Shown here: one piece after another, positions 42,847 to 51,989 of the stretch
Position numbering within the stretch: position 1 is the first letter of the stretch
How the letters are laid out: every line of letters starts with the position of its first letter
Assembly: GCA_963815295.1 (NCBI GenBank)
Contig: CAWFFZ010000001.1
Span: 434,001-498,000 of the forward strand
DNA length: 64,000 nucleotides
Reading direction: 5' to 3'
Source: JACDHG01 sp963815295
GTDB lineage: Bacteria; Actinomycetota; Actinomycetes; Propionibacteriales; Nocardioidaceae
Position numbers and translations under genes: made by a program
The notes under the pieces: generated by a model
What the model was told of the DNA's origin: nothing
The model's database searches: none
The model's input: only the letters and a program-made list of their open reading frames with translations

Positions 42847-43130
42847 TCAGGACGCCTTGGTGTCGGCGAGGTAGGAGTGGACGGCGGAGACCACCACGGA
42901 CCCCTCGCCGACCGCCGAGGCCAACCGCTTTACGGACCCGGCGCGAACGTCGCCGACCGCAAACATTCCGGGCACCGACGTCGCGAAGCCGTCGCGGGTG
43001 ACAACGAACCCGTTGGCGTCGAGCTCGACGCCAACCTCGTGCAGCCAGGTCGTGCAGGGGTCCGCGCCGATCATCAGGAACAGACCGGCCGCGTCGAGCC
43101 GGACGTCCTGCTCGAGGAGCTGGTCCCACC
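42847..43130 (-). pseudogene. C-terminal remnant of a thioredoxin-reductase-like flavoprotein
   Basis: About 75-95 residues remain of a 300- to 550-residue enzyme. The remnant reads FLMIGADPCTTWL, GFVVTRDGF, TSVPGMFAVGDVRAGSVKRLASAVGEGSVVVSAVHSYLAD: the FAD-binding GMFAVGD signature and the C-terminal helix are intact, but the FAD and NADPH Rossmann domains and the CxxC are missing. An in-frame stop lies a little upstream, and no frame in the next 200 bp continues it. A leftover from a deletion or gene exchange. Confidence 0.75.
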
Positions 43131-43339
43131 AGGTCCAACGCGCTCAGCCGGCTGCCAGGCCAGCGCATCGACATCGTCATGCCGACGAGACGACTAATAG
43201 GTCTGCTCGTCGGGCACGGGGATGCTGCTCAATGCGTCTGCTTCCCTGGAACGCCGAAATCGTTCAACGCTCTCACCGGCTTCGGGATGAGTCGTGCCGC
43301 CCCATGCAAGCATGTCCGCGGTCGAGCACTATTGGCGCC

Positions 43340-44311
43340 ATGAGCACCCAGCGCTATCCAGAACCTCTCAACCTGGCCACTTGGCCCACTCCGGTCGAGC
43401 CCGCGCCACGGCTGGCGCGTGCGGTCGGGCTGGCGGTCGACGACCTGTGGGTCAAGCGCGACGACTTGGTCGGGCTGGGCGCGGGCGGCAACAAGGTCCG
43501 CAAGCTGCAGCACCTCTGTGCCGCCGCAGTCGCCGCCGGCGCGCGAACGCTGGTCACCACGGGCGCGGCGCAGAGCAACCACGCCCGCCTCACCGCCGCT
43601 GCCGGCGCGCGCCTCGGGCTAGACGTCGAGCTGGTCCTGGCCGGTCCTGCGCCTGCGTCCAACGCAGACCCAACGGGCAACCTGCTGCTGGACCGTTTGT
43701 TCGGCGCCCGGTTGATCTGGGCCGGGGATGTCGCCCACGAGGACCTCGAGAGCCTGGCCGCCAGCCGGGTCGCGGAGCTGGTGGCAGGGGGAACACCAGC
43801 CGCGCAGATCCCGTACGGCGGGTCGAGCGCAACGGGTGCGCTGGCCTACGTCGAGGCGGGACGCGAGCTGCTCGAGCAGGTTCCCGACGTAGCCCACGTC
43901 GTCGTCGCGGTGGGATCTGCCGGGACAGCGGCTGGGCTGGTCACCGCGCTGGGAGCCGGACGCGTTCTCGGCGTCGACACCGGTGCGACCTCCAACCCAC
44001 AGGACCGCATCGCGTCCCTGGTCACCGAGCTCGGCGGCGACCCTACCGGCGTGCGTCTGCGCACTGGCGAGATTGGCGCCGGATACAGCACGCTCACCGA
44101 CGCCGTCGGCGTGGCCCTGGTCATGGCCGCGCGCACGGAGGGTCTGGTGCTCGACCCGATCTACACCGGGCGCGCGCTGGCAGGCTTGGTGGCGGCGGTC
44201 CGCGACGGCGAGGTCAGTCCGGGGCAGCGGACGGTGCTGCTCCACACTGGTGGGCTGCCGGGGCTGTTCGGCTCTCCCGATGCGGTCCGGTTTATCGGCT
44301 CCTTGGCCTGA
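43340..44311 (+). CDS. D-cysteine desulfhydrase / ACC deaminase family PLP enzyme
   Basis: 323 residues. Fold-type II PLP enzyme. Schiff-base Lys in GAGGNKVRKL near residue 49; Ser/Asn pocket TTGAAQSNHARLTAAAGARLG; C-terminal VLLHTGGLPGLFG. Whether it deaminates 1-aminocyclopropane-1-carboxylate or desulfhydrates D-cysteine depends on pocket residues I cannot assign securely; D-cysteine desulfhydrase is commoner in soil actinobacteria. CACTAT lies seven bases before the ATG. The frame is open upstream over the reductase remnant, without meaning. Confidence 0.87.
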   Translation: MSTQRYPEPLNLATWPTPVEPAPRLARAVGLAVDDLWVKRDDLVGLGAGGNKVRKLQHLCAAAVAAGARTLVTTGAAQSNHARLTAAAGARLGLDVELVLAGPAPASNADPTGNLLLDRLFGARLIWAGDVAHEDLESLAASRVAELVAGGTPAAQIPYGGSSATGALAYVEAGRELLEQVPDVAHVVVAVGSAGTAAGLVTALGAGRVLGVDTGATSNPQDRIASLVTELGGDPTGVRLRTGEIGAGYSTLTDAVGVALVMAARTEGLVLDPIYTGRALAGLVAAVRDGEVSPGQRTVLLHTGGLPGLFGSPDAVRFIGSLA

Positions 44312-44446
44312 TCCGGACCCGGCCAGCGATGGATCGCGAATGCCCGTGAAAGGCCGGGCCGAGGCCATTGCGACACCGAACCGAGCGCACTACGGTCGCG
44401 ACGAGCGCCGCCACCGGGTGCGGCCGGCCTCGAGGGAGGGGAGACC

Positions 44447-45466
44447 ATGACTCAGTCGTCGTCGCTTAGTGCGGATCTCGTCCTTGAAGGCGGCGGGGTC
44501 CTGGGCATTGGCCATGTCGGAGCCATCTCCGTGCTTGAGACCTCCGGATACTCCTTCCCCAGGGTGGCGGGCACATCCGCCGGCTCCATAGTCGGGGCGC
44601 TGCTGGCCGCCGGCATGCGGTCTTCGCGGATCACGGAAATTATGACGACGGTGAACTATCGCCGGTTCGCCGATCGGTCAATTCTGGACTGGATCCCCAT
44701 CGGCGGCCCTCTGCTTTCTTTGCTGATGGACGACGGGGTCTTCGAGGGTGACCACCTCCGGGAGTGGCTCGGCAACGTCCTGGTCGACGAGTGCGGCGTC
44801 GAGACGTTCGGCGACCTCGCCGTCGACGACCCGGACTCCTCCCTGCCGCCAGAGCGCCGCTTCCGTCTGGTTGTCACCGCCACCGATGTGACGCGCGGCG
44901 AGCTTGTGTACTTCCCCTGGGACTACGAGCGCACCTACGGCCTCGAGCCTGGCCGGCAGCTTGTGGTGGATGCCGTGCGGGCCTCCATGTCGATCCCGTT
45001 CTTCTACGAGCCCGCCACTTTGGCGAGCTCCGACGGGCAATCATCGACTCTGGTGGACGGGGGCGTCTTGTCCAACTTCCCGATCGACATCTTCGACCGA
45101 ACCGACGGACGTCAGCCGCGGTGGCCGACGTTCGGGGTCAAGCTGCTTCCCCTCCTCCCCATGGATGCGGCCAAGGTGCTGCCCATCGCGGGCCTGTTCA
45201 AGCACGGCCCTGTCGCGTTTGCGGCGAACCTGGCCATGACCACGATCGTGGGGCGTGACCAGGCGCACCTCGCCAAGCCGTGGGTAAAGATCCGGACAAT
45301 GCAAGTCGACGCCGCCGGCGTCAACCCGGTTGACTTCGGGCTCAGCCGGACCCAGGCGACGGCACTGTTCGAGAACGGCCAAGCGGCAGCCACCCGGTTC
45401 CTGACGGAGTGGGACTGGGAGCACTACCTGGCCACTTTCCGTGAAGTGACGCGCCTCGACGCCTGA
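44447..45466 (+). CDS. patatin-like phospholipase
   Basis: 339 residues. Oxyanion EGGGVLGIGHVGA, nucleophile Ser in GTSAG, catalytic Asp in VDGGVLSNFP. Patatin-type serine/aspartate dyad lipid acyl hydrolase, likely acting on phospholipids in the cytoplasm or at the membrane. GAGGGGAGACC precedes the ATG. A middle insertion with LLSLLMDDGVFEGDHLREWL is normal for the RssA-like type. Confidence 0.9.
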   Translation: MTQSSSLSADLVLEGGGVLGIGHVGAISVLETSGYSFPRVAGTSAGSIVGALLAAGMRSSRITEIMTTVNYRRFADRSILDWIPIGGPLLSLLMDDGVFEGDHLREWLGNVLVDECGVETFGDLAVDDPDSSLPPERRFRLVVTATDVTRGELVYFPWDYERTYGLEPGRQLVVDAVRASMSIPFFYEPATLASSDGQSSTLVDGGVLSNFPIDIFDRTDGRQPRWPTFGVKLLPLLPMDAAKVLPIAGLFKHGPVAFAANLAMTTIVGRDQAHLAKPWVKIRTMQVDAAGVNPVDFGLSRTQATALFENGQAAATRFLTEWDWEHYLATFREVTRLDA

Positions 45467-45519
45467 GCGTGGTCGACGACCCGCGTCGAAGGGCCCCATC
45501 ACACGACTTGTATCGCTGC

Positions 45520-46317
45520 CTACCTCCGGCCGGTCAGGATGAGCGCGGTCAGTCTGAGCGGGTAGCCGCTGGCCGTCTTGAGAGCATCCATCTCCGCGAA
45601 GCACGCGTCGCGGTATGCGATCACTGCCGCAGGCTCCAGCTGTTCCAACAGCCCGCGGACGCTGAACGACCAGTGCCAGTCCCACCACTCCTGCTTGGAC
45701 GCAAAGCGGATCTCGGTCTCCTCCTGAAGCACCTGAATGCCGGCGAAGCCTGCCGCGTGAAGAAGATCCGCGACGTCCTCGCCACGGTCGAAAGGCTGCT
45801 GCAGGGCTCTGCGGCGCGGGGTGTCGGCCGAGGTGAGGGCTTCGTCCTCGAATCTCCAACGCTCGTCTTCCCTGCCCCAGGTCGACACGGCGACGACGCC
45901 GCCCGGTCGGAGCACCCGATGGAACTCGGCTGCCGCAGCTGTCGGGTCGGGGAGAAAGAACAACGCGAACGCAGCGGTGAGTGCGTCGAACCGGGCATCG
46001 GGGAACTCTAGGTGCTCGGCGTCCATGACTCGAAGGTCGACGTCGGTGACTCCTGCGGCGCGCAGGTCGCTAGCAGCAAGTTCGATCATGGTCGGCGATA
46101 CGTCGATGCCGGTGAGGCCGCTGATCCCACGGGCCGAGGCCGCGAGCATCACCGCACCTCGGCCGCAGGCGACGTCCAGCAGGCTGGCCACGCCATCGAC
46201 GGCCGCCAGGTCGATCAGACGCTCGGCGAAGTGCATGTGGTACGCATCGCCAATGCGGTCGTACGTCGGCGCCGCGCGATCGAACACGCCCGCCAACCAG
46301 GCCTTGTGGTCATCCAC
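45520..46317 (-). CDS. class I SAM-dependent methyltransferase
   Basis: 265 residues. SAM motif I LLDVACGRGAVMLAA near residue 46, acidic loop GIDVSPTMIELA, motif DAEHLEFPDARFDALTAAFALFF and LRPGGVVAVSTWG. UbiE/COQ5-type fold; small-molecule target unknown. GTG 46317 follows TAGGCT by six bases, suggesting leaderless expression. Confidence 0.88.
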   Translation of the reverse strand: MDDHKAWLAGVFDRAAPTYDRIGDAYHMHFAERLIDLAAVDGVASLLDVACGRGAVMLAASARGISGLTGIDVSPTMIELAASDLRAAGVTDVDLRVMDAEHLEFPDARFDALTAAFALFFLPDPTAAAAEFHRVLRPGGVVAVSTWGREDERWRFEDEALTSADTPRRRALQQPFDRGEDVADLLHAAGFAGIQVLQEETEIRFASKQEWWDWHWSFSVRGLLEQLEPAAVIAYRDACFAEMDALKTASGYPLRLTALILTGRR

Positions 46318-46323
46318 ACGCCA

Positions 46324-46329
46324 AGCCTA
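46324..46329 (-). promoter_or_regulatory. -10 box of leaderless methyltransferase gene
   Basis: TAGGCT on the minus strand, six bases before GTG 46317. Confidence 0.5.
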
Positions 46330-46411
46330 GTTACGCGCCTCGACCTCGCGTGGCCAGATCGGCGAGCTGTGTCGGCCGAATGACGCATAGGTAGCGGGCA
46401 ACCACTCGGCG

Positions 46412-46852
46412 TCAGTCGATCCGCTCGCTCAGCGAGACGACGATTCCCTCCGGCCCGCGGACATGGGCCATCCGCCAGGTGTTCTCGTACTGACCGATCC
46501 CGCCGACCAGACCGTATCCCTTCGCGGTCACTCCGTCGACGAGCGCCTGGAGATCGTCGACCTCGTAACCGATGTTGCGCAGACCCAGCTCGGTGGCCAT
46601 CGCATTGGGCGATCCGGGCTGGTGGTCGGGCCTGACGAAGGTGGCGAGCTCGACCCCGGTTCCGCCGCCGGGCGGCCGCAGCATGACGATCTCGCTCCGC
46701 GAGTCCGGGATGCCGATGACCGTGTCGATGAACTCGCCCTCCACGAACGTGCGGCCCTCGATCTCGAGACCCAGGTCGGCGAAGAACGCCATCACCAAGT
46801 CGAGGTCGGCGACGGTGACTCCGACGTGGTCGAGCTGCTTGATGTGTGACAT
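46412..46852 (-). CDS. VOC (glyoxalase/bleomycin-resistance) family protein
   Basis: 146 residues with two beta-alpha-beta-beta-beta units. First metal ligand His in QLDHVGVTVADLDL; partners in GVELATFVRP and GIVVSLSERID. Small metal-dependent lyase, dioxygenase or binding protein; substrate unknown. ATG 46852 has GGAGGA eight bases upstream; ATG 46861 is a close alternative. Confidence 0.86.
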   Translation of the reverse strand: MSHIKQLDHVGVTVADLDLVMAFFADLGLEIEGRTFVEGEFIDTVIGIPDSRSEIVMLRPPGGGTGVELATFVRPDHQPGSPNAMATELGLRNIGYEVDDLQALVDGVTAKGYGLVGGIGQYENTWRMAHVRGPEGIVVSLSERID

Positions 46853-46976
46853 GACTTCCATCCTCCAATGCCGGTCTGGTCTTTGGTCCAAGGACGAAGC
46901 TGCCGAAGCATTCTCGACATACCCGCAGCCGCAGCCTTGGAAAACAGCGGCGGGGAGCCCCAAGGACAGTCGCGGC

Positions 46977-47414
46977 CTAGCCCTGAACTGGTTCGAGAAC
47001 GGCCACCGGGATCGTCCGCCCAGCCTTCTGCTCGTACCGGCTGACTTCGGGCGCCTGGGCCAGAATGGTGTCGCGCCACATGACGTCCCGCTGTTCGCCA
47101 TGCAGTTCGCGGGGCCGCACCGTGAACTGCCGCTCCCGTACCTGGACCTCGGCCGTGGGGGCCTTGCGCAGGTTCTGGAACCAGTCGGGGTCTTGGCGCG
47201 AACCGGAGCCGGTGCCCCACACCACAATGCCCGCCGACGTATCGAGGTACCGCACGCAGGTCGAGTGGGGAATGCCGGTACGTCGCCCCGGCGTGGTGAT
47301 CATCAGGACGTGGACGTTCTTGCTGCCGCTGGACATCCGTCCGTTCAGGGTGCGATACATCCACACGCCAAGGTGGTTGCCGGCGCGGGTCAAGCTTCGT
47401 TTGATACTGGTCAT
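46977..47414 (-). CDS. deazaflavin-dependent nitroreductase family protein
   Basis: 145 residues of the DDN/F420H2-dependent reductase split-barrel family: VHVLMITTPGRRTGIPHSTCVRYLD, VVWGTGSGSRQDPDWFQNLRKAP, VQVRERQFTVRPREL. Such proteins use F420 to reduce quinones or nitro compounds. The start ATG 47414 gives MTSIKRSLTRAGNHLG. Only 22 bp after the DinB gene on the same strand, so probably cotranscribed. Confidence 0.87.
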   Translation of the reverse strand: MTSIKRSLTRAGNHLGVWMYRTLNGRMSSGSKNVHVLMITTPGRRTGIPHSTCVRYLDTSAGIVVWGTGSGSRQDPDWFQNLRKAPTAEVQVRERQFTVRPRELHGEQRDVMWRDTILAQAPEVSRYEQKAGRTIPVAVLEPVQG

Positions 47415-47436
47415 CGCGCCGATCCGGACACGCCCC

Positions 47437-48162
47437 TCACTGCCGAGCCTCCTGGTCCGACAGCTTGTCGAGGTCACGTACACAGAAACCGTGGTGGGCC
47501 CACTCCTCGTTGAGGACGGTGCCGAGGCACTGCCGCACCGACCGCCCTCTGGCGTAAGGCGGCCACCCGTCGTCGGAGGGCACCGGCGCAGTCTGCGCGA
47601 GCTGCTCGCGCGTGACCTCGGCCAGCCACGCCTCGGCCTCCGAACTCTGCCGGTCGCGCACATCCAGCACCTCGTCCAGGCTCGGCCGGCTGGACGGGTC
47701 GAGGCCCTGATCCTCCTGGTTGGGCACGAACGGCGATGCCAGGCCCATGGGGGTGAAGGGCTCGGTCAACCCAAGCACGCAACGCCGGAACCACGAGTCG
47801 TACACGAAGACCAGGTGACGCAGGGTCTCGACCATCGACCACTCGCCGTCCACGCCGTGATGCTCACTCCCGTCGGGCATGGCCCGGACCCGCTCGGCGG
47901 TCGTGGCCCAGTCTGCCCGCAACTGCCGCCAGGCCTCCCGCAGGTCGGACGGCTCGTCAGACCGGCTCAGCAGCCGCACCGGGTGCCGGCGGTCGAGCTC
48001 GGCCTCGACGTATGGCATCACCTGGACCCCATTGACCACGAGGTTGGTGACGAGGCCGTCTATCTCGGCGTCCTGCATGACCACGCCGACCAGCCGCGCC
48101 CTGCTCAGGTCGCACTCGCGGAACTCCGCGCCGGTGAGATCCTCGTCGTTGAAGCGTCGCAT
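47437..48162 (-). CDS. DinB-superfamily protein with pentapeptide-like N terminus
   Basis: 241 residues. The first 35 residues (GAEFRECDLSRARLVGVVM) read like pentapeptide repeats; the rest is a DinB four-helix bundle with possible metal ligands His in MVETLRHLVFV and the His pair in EEWAHHGF. DinB proteins include thiol-dependent transferases and many of unknown role. TAGCCT six bases before the ATG suggests leaderless transcription. Confidence 0.83.
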   Translation of the reverse strand: MRRFNDEDLTGAEFRECDLSRARLVGVVMQDAEIDGLVTNLVVNGVQVMPYVEAELDRRHPVRLLSRSDEPSDLREAWRQLRADWATTAERVRAMPDGSEHHGVDGEWSMVETLRHLVFVYDSWFRRCVLGLTEPFTPMGLASPFVPNQEDQGLDPSSRPSLDEVLDVRDRQSSEAEAWLAEVTREQLAQTAPVPSDDGWPPYARGRSVRQCLGTVLNEEWAHHGFCVRDLDKLSDQEARQ

Positions 48163-48168
48163 GCGGAC

Positions 48169-48174
48169 AGGCTA
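48169..48174 (-). promoter_or_regulatory. -10 box of leaderless DinB gene
   Basis: TAGCCT on the minus strand, six bases before ATG 48162. Confidence 0.5.
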
Positions 48175-48286
48175 GTGAGGTGGTCCGACGGCGCGCCAGC
48201 AGGCGGAGTCTGCTCGCACGAACGCTGTGACGCTTCGTTCAGACCGCGACCGGGCTTACGGCGCATCGCAGGTCCGCCATATACGG

Positions 48287-49183
48287 CTACTCGGTGGCGA
48301 GAGCCTCGAGTGTTGGCCACGGTGGACCCTCGCGGAGCAAGGCCAGGATGTCTCGGCCGTGTTGGTGCCCATTCGGGAATTCATCGCGGACGTCCCATCG
48401 CCAGGCAGCGACCATCGCGAGAACAAGCCGCCGACACTCCTCGAGCAGAACTTGATCAAGTCCCGGATAGTTCGCGCTGACCTGGTCCGGCACGTGCGCA
48501 ACGTCGAATTCGACTGGCCCACGGCAGCACGTTTCGAAGTCGATGAAGACCAGGCCGTCCTGGGCGCTGAGGAGGTTGCCTCGATGTGGTTCGCCGTGCA
48601 GCAGTTGCTCGGCAGCTCCGCGCCTGTGGATCTGTTGACGCGCGTCGTGCAGTGTGTGTACGAGGAGATGGCGGTCGGTCTCGGCGAGCGCGGGCGTTGC
48701 GTGTCGGTCCGTGACCAGCCGCTCGGCCTCTGCGACTCGTTCCATGAAGTGCGGCGTCGCGATATCGACGCTGCGCATCCCCGAGTGCAGGCGAAGGAGC
48801 GCGTCTGCGTATTCGGCTGGTGAGTCCTGGTCAGGAGTCACCTGCTCGTAGTAGGTCCACAAGGTCACCGCGAAGCCGCCGCGTTCATAGACGCGCGGTT
48901 CGACCCGGGGCTCAAGGGCCGCGACGGGGCTCTCGGTTGCGGCGAGCCGCTGAGCGATCTCGACCTCGAGCGCGGCGACCTCTTGCCCCACCAGTGCTAC
49001 TCGAGCGAAGACGTCACACGGCAATAGACGCAGGGCGAGCGTGTTCGAGTTTTGAATCACGAATGCGTCGTTGACCCGCAGATCCAGCGCCCCGGCAAGT
49101 GATATCGCCGAGGCTCTCGCACGAGAAACAACCTCTGCCTCCACGAGCGGATCCTGACATTCGTAGAGCGTTCGATCCAACAC
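48287..49183 (-). CDS. aminoglycoside phosphotransferase (APH) family kinase
   Basis: 298 residues of the APH/choline-kinase fold. Catalytic loop LLHGEPHRGNLL (Brenner-type HGxxxxxN) and metal loop FIDFETCCRG are intact; the Asp of the usual HGD is Glu. The N-terminal nucleotide lobe is short. Phosphorylates a small hydroxylated molecule, not necessarily an antibiotic. GTG start follows GAGGAG. Confidence 0.84.
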   Translation of the reverse strand: MLDRTLYECQDPLVEAEVVSRARASAISLAGALDLRVNDAFVIQNSNTLALRLLPCDVFARVALVGQEVAALEVEIAQRLAATESPVAALEPRVEPRVYERGGFAVTLWTYYEQVTPDQDSPAEYADALLRLHSGMRSVDIATPHFMERVAEAERLVTDRHATPALAETDRHLLVHTLHDARQQIHRRGAAEQLLHGEPHRGNLLSAQDGLVFIDFETCCRGPVEFDVAHVPDQVSANYPGLDQVLLEECRRLVLAMVAAWRWDVRDEFPNGHQHGRDILALLREGPPWPTLEALATE

Positions 49184-49289
49184 CTCGAAGACTCCTCATC
49201 CGCAAGTCCGGTAAACGTTCGGCGACTAGTCGGGGGTTGATCGCGGCGAAGTGACCGCACCCTTCGCGGCATGGGCGAGCCGTCTCGAC

Positions 49290-49748
49290 TTAGCGACCGC
49301 AGCGGTCCACACTCTCCCAGGGCCAGTCGGCGGCCAGCCAGCCTGCGACGGCGTCGGCGAGTGGTACGTCGAGTCTCGATCTGTCTGCCCGTACCCAGGA
49401 CTGCACCTTGACGTCCCACTCCTCGGAGGGCGAGGGGTACAGGTAGACGCAACCGATGACGTCGTTGTCGCCCGGGTCGAGGACGGTGAAGGTGAAGCCG
49501 GCGCCCCGCGTGAAGTCGTCAGCGTGGCGGCGAAGGTCGGTGAGGTTCTCTTCGAGCGTCATCCCGGCGGGTGGTGGCCAGTTGCTGTGTTCATAGCCGG
49601 GAGTGGAGCGTATGTGTTCGATGCTCGACATCCAGGCGGCGTGATCGGCCTCATTGTGCTGCGGCCCCAGCGGTTCGAGGTGGAACTGGCCGGTGGCCAG
49701 CGAGGTGGGCGGCTCGAAGTCGACTGGCACGAACTCATCGGAGGTCAT
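49290..49748 (-). CDS. GNAT-family acetyltransferase-like protein
   Basis: 152 residues. Sequence AWMSSIEHIRSTPGYEHSNWPP, TFTVLDPGDNDVIGCVYLYPS and VKVQSWVRADRSRLDVPLADAVAGWLAADWPW fits a small GNAT subgroup in which the CoA loop is degenerate. The start ATG 49748 is used; the open frame continues upstream into the NYN gene by chance of its frameshifts. Function unknown. Confidence 0.7.
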   Translation of the reverse strand: MTSDEFVPVDFEPPTSLATGQFHLEPLGPQHNEADHAAWMSSIEHIRSTPGYEHSNWPPPAGMTLEENLTDLRRHADDFTRGAGFTFTVLDPGDNDVIGCVYLYPSPSEEWDVKVQSWVRADRSRLDVPLADAVAGWLAADWPWESVDRCGR

Positions 49749-49906
49749 GACTGCGAACATACTGGGGCTGGCCAGACCTCCTGGACTCGAATTCGCTCGG
49801 CGGCATGCCGAACCGACCCGCCTAGTGGCAGATCCGGTCGATGCCCCACGCCGACACGCGGCGGAACGCCGCACTTGGAAGCGCCCATGGCGACCAGAGC
49901 CGTAGC

Positions 49907-50793
49907 TCAGGCCAGCCTCACAGCCAACTGTCCGTTGGTGCCGACCTTGGATACCACCTGCCCGCTCCGCGACTCCACGAACTCTCGGAACGTGGTGAAC
50001 CCGAGCGACTTCTCTTTGAAGGCCGGGTCCATCCGCTGCATCTGGCTCTTGACCCCAGACGGCATAGACCCAGTCGTCATCGCTCCTCTGGAGGCCGACC
50101 CGGATGGCACGCACCAGCAAGTCCGTCGCCGCCTCCGCAGGTGGGACCGCAGAGACAGAGGCCCCTGCCGGAGTTCGCTTGGTGGCTGCCTTCTTCGCTG
50201 GCGCCTTTGTCACTACCCGTTTCGTCGCAGGCGGCAGAGTGACCCCTGGCAGGTGGGCGTAGTCGATGAACTCGTTGCAGGCCGACACCAACGCCCTGCT
50301 GGTCGACCCGGCTACGCCAATTCCGACCACGTAGCGACCAAGTTGCTTGCAGCTCTGCGCAAGCGGGACGTAGTCGGAGTCTCCGGCGACAAGAACCATG
50401 TGCGAGATCTCGGGATGGCGCATCAGGTCCTCGACAGCGTCCACGGCGAGCCGGATGTCAGCACCGTTCTTGACGCCAGAAGCGGTGAACAGCTGGACGA
50501 GGTGAAGCGCTCGCTCCATCAGCTCGTCCTTGTATGCCGCATTCGCGGGGACCGACCAGTCAGCGTAGGCCCGGGCCAGCGACACGCTGCCGAAGGAGGC
50601 GGCGTAGTCGATGATCGCGCCGATATCGACCTGAGCCGCGGCCAACTTCACGTCGATCGGATCGATGGAGTTTCGCGGGCCGTCCACGCTTGCGCGGATC
50701 GTCCTTCCGCCACGCCTGCTTGCCGTGAACGTCGTCGTAACGGGAAATGACCACGTTGTCGAAGTCGACGTAGACAGCAACCCGTTCGCTCAT
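49907..50793 (-). pseudogene. NYN-domain (PIN-like) RNase protein with C-terminal OST-HTH-like domain, two frameshifts
   Basis: Repaired length 294 residues. N-terminal NYN/LabA-like nuclease domain: acidic residues in VAVYVDFDNVVISRYD, GADIRLAVDAVED and VAGDSDYVPLAQ form the metal site; then an Ala/Lys/Pro linker and a C-terminal winged domain ending VGTNGQLAVRLA of OST-HTH/LOTUS type. One extra base near 50694-50697 separates the first 34 residues from the rest, and another near 50060-50063 separates the last domain. Removing both gives one continuous gene. ATG 50793 has TAGGCT six bases upstream. Likely RNA-directed nuclease; target unknown. Confidence 0.8.
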
Positions 50794-50799
50794 GGCGCG

Positions 50800-50805
50800 A
50801 GCCTA
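50800..50805 (-). promoter_or_regulatory. -10 box of leaderless NYN gene
   Basis: TAGGCT on the minus strand, six bases before ATG 50793. Confidence 0.5.
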
Positions 50806-50922
50806 CGACCCGCGGGGCGACAACCCCTTGTCGGGAATGATGTAGGGCGCAACGAGGGAAAGGAACGGCTACAGAGTTGGTGAGGCGTTCGGCCATTTCT
50901 GGTCAGATTGACACACCGAGTG

Positions 50923-51774
50923 TCAGCTGTTAGGCGTCGTACTCCGGATGAAATCAACGATCATCGGCCAGTAGCGTTCGGGGGCGTCCATCCACGTGAA
51001 GTGGCCAGCTCCCTCGATGACCTCGAACTGGGCGATGCCTTGAGGCAGTGCACCCACAATCTCTTCAGCCGCAGCTAACGGTGTGACCGGATCCAGCTCG
51101 CCGACCGAAACGAGCACCGGACATTCGACATGACAGAGCTGATCGACGATATCGAGACGGCGGATGAGTTCCATGCCTTGCGTGTTGAGCTCAAGATTCT
51201 GGGGTGTATGAGCCTTGCGATCCGCATCCGGCAGGTGTAAGCCGAAGGCGGCGAAGACGCGAGCCCACTCCTCATCGGGCACCGACTCGCCGGCGTAGCT
51301 GCGTCTCGCGATCTCGGCGACCTCGTCGCCGGCGGCGCGGCGGAAACCCTCGACCAGCCGGGGCGGCTCCCACCGGGCGAAGCCCGACTGGACGACGATC
51401 CCCGCCGCATGTCCTGGGTGTCGCGCACCGTAGAGCAACACGACCGGTCCACCCATCGAGTGTCCGAGGACGATCGGTTTGGCTATCCCGAGCGCGTCGC
51501 AGAAGGCTCGTACGTCGTCCGCACAGGCTTCGAAAGTCCACGCGCCCGCGTCGCCCCAGTCCGACCGACCGTGTCCACGCAGGTCGAGGTAAACCACCTG
51601 GGCATACTCGGCGAGCACGGCGAAGTCCGGCTTGAAGTACGAGTGGTCATAGACGCCTGGACCGCCATGGATCAAGACCACGGTCGGCCGCTGCCGCATC
51701 TCGCTGCCCTCCGGCATGAGCGCTGGCCCATCCACGTCGAACCACAGTCGCGAACCGTTCACTTCGATCTGCAT
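50923..51774 (-). CDS. alpha/beta hydrolase (prolyl aminopeptidase-like)
   Basis: 283 residues. HGGPG oxyanion loop near residue 39, LDLRGHGRSD, nucleophile Ser in GHSMGG, Asp in GELDPVTP and His in GAGHFTWMD. The HGGPG motif is typical of proline iminopeptidase-like hydrolases. No signal peptide. ATG 51774 begins MQIEVNGSRLW. Confidence 0.88.
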   Translation of the reverse strand: MQIEVNGSRLWFDVDGPALMPEGSEMRQRPTVVLIHGGPGVYDHSYFKPDFAVLAEYAQVVYLDLRGHGRSDWGDAGAWTFEACADDVRAFCDALGIAKPIVLGHSMGGPVVLLYGARHPGHAAGIVVQSGFARWEPPRLVEGFRRAAGDEVAEIARRSYAGESVPDEEWARVFAAFGLHLPDADRKAHTPQNLELNTQGMELIRRLDIVDQLCHVECPVLVSVGELDPVTPLAAAEEIVGALPQGIAQFEVIEGAGHFTWMDAPERYWPMIVDFIRSTTPNS

Positions 51775-51977
51775 GTCGATGATCCCGCCAGTAGTTCCGA
51801 CTCGCCGCGCAGTCACCCGTCGAGACGGAGAAGGCCCAGCATGGCGCACGTTGCTGAGGTGTGAAACCCACGCCGGCGAACGTGCGGGTGAGGCCGGTTC
51901 GTCATATCCAAGTCACTCGCCCCGGCAGTCGGGTGCCCACGGCCGGTCGGCCGACGCCTCCAAGCTAGGCGCGACAC

Positions 51978-51983
51978 TAGGGT
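51978..51983 (+). promoter_or_regulatory. -10 box of leaderless antiporter gene
   Basis: TAGGGT, six bases before ATG 51990. Confidence 0.55.
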
Positions 51984-51989
51984 GTCGGC

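Noticed and set aside
49290..50780. A single 496-codon frame joining an NYN nuclease to a GNAT
   Set aside because: The join runs through nonsense sequence between about 49750 and 50060. Both ends have proper independent genes, and the NYN part continues in another frame (stop 49907) after a one-base slip.
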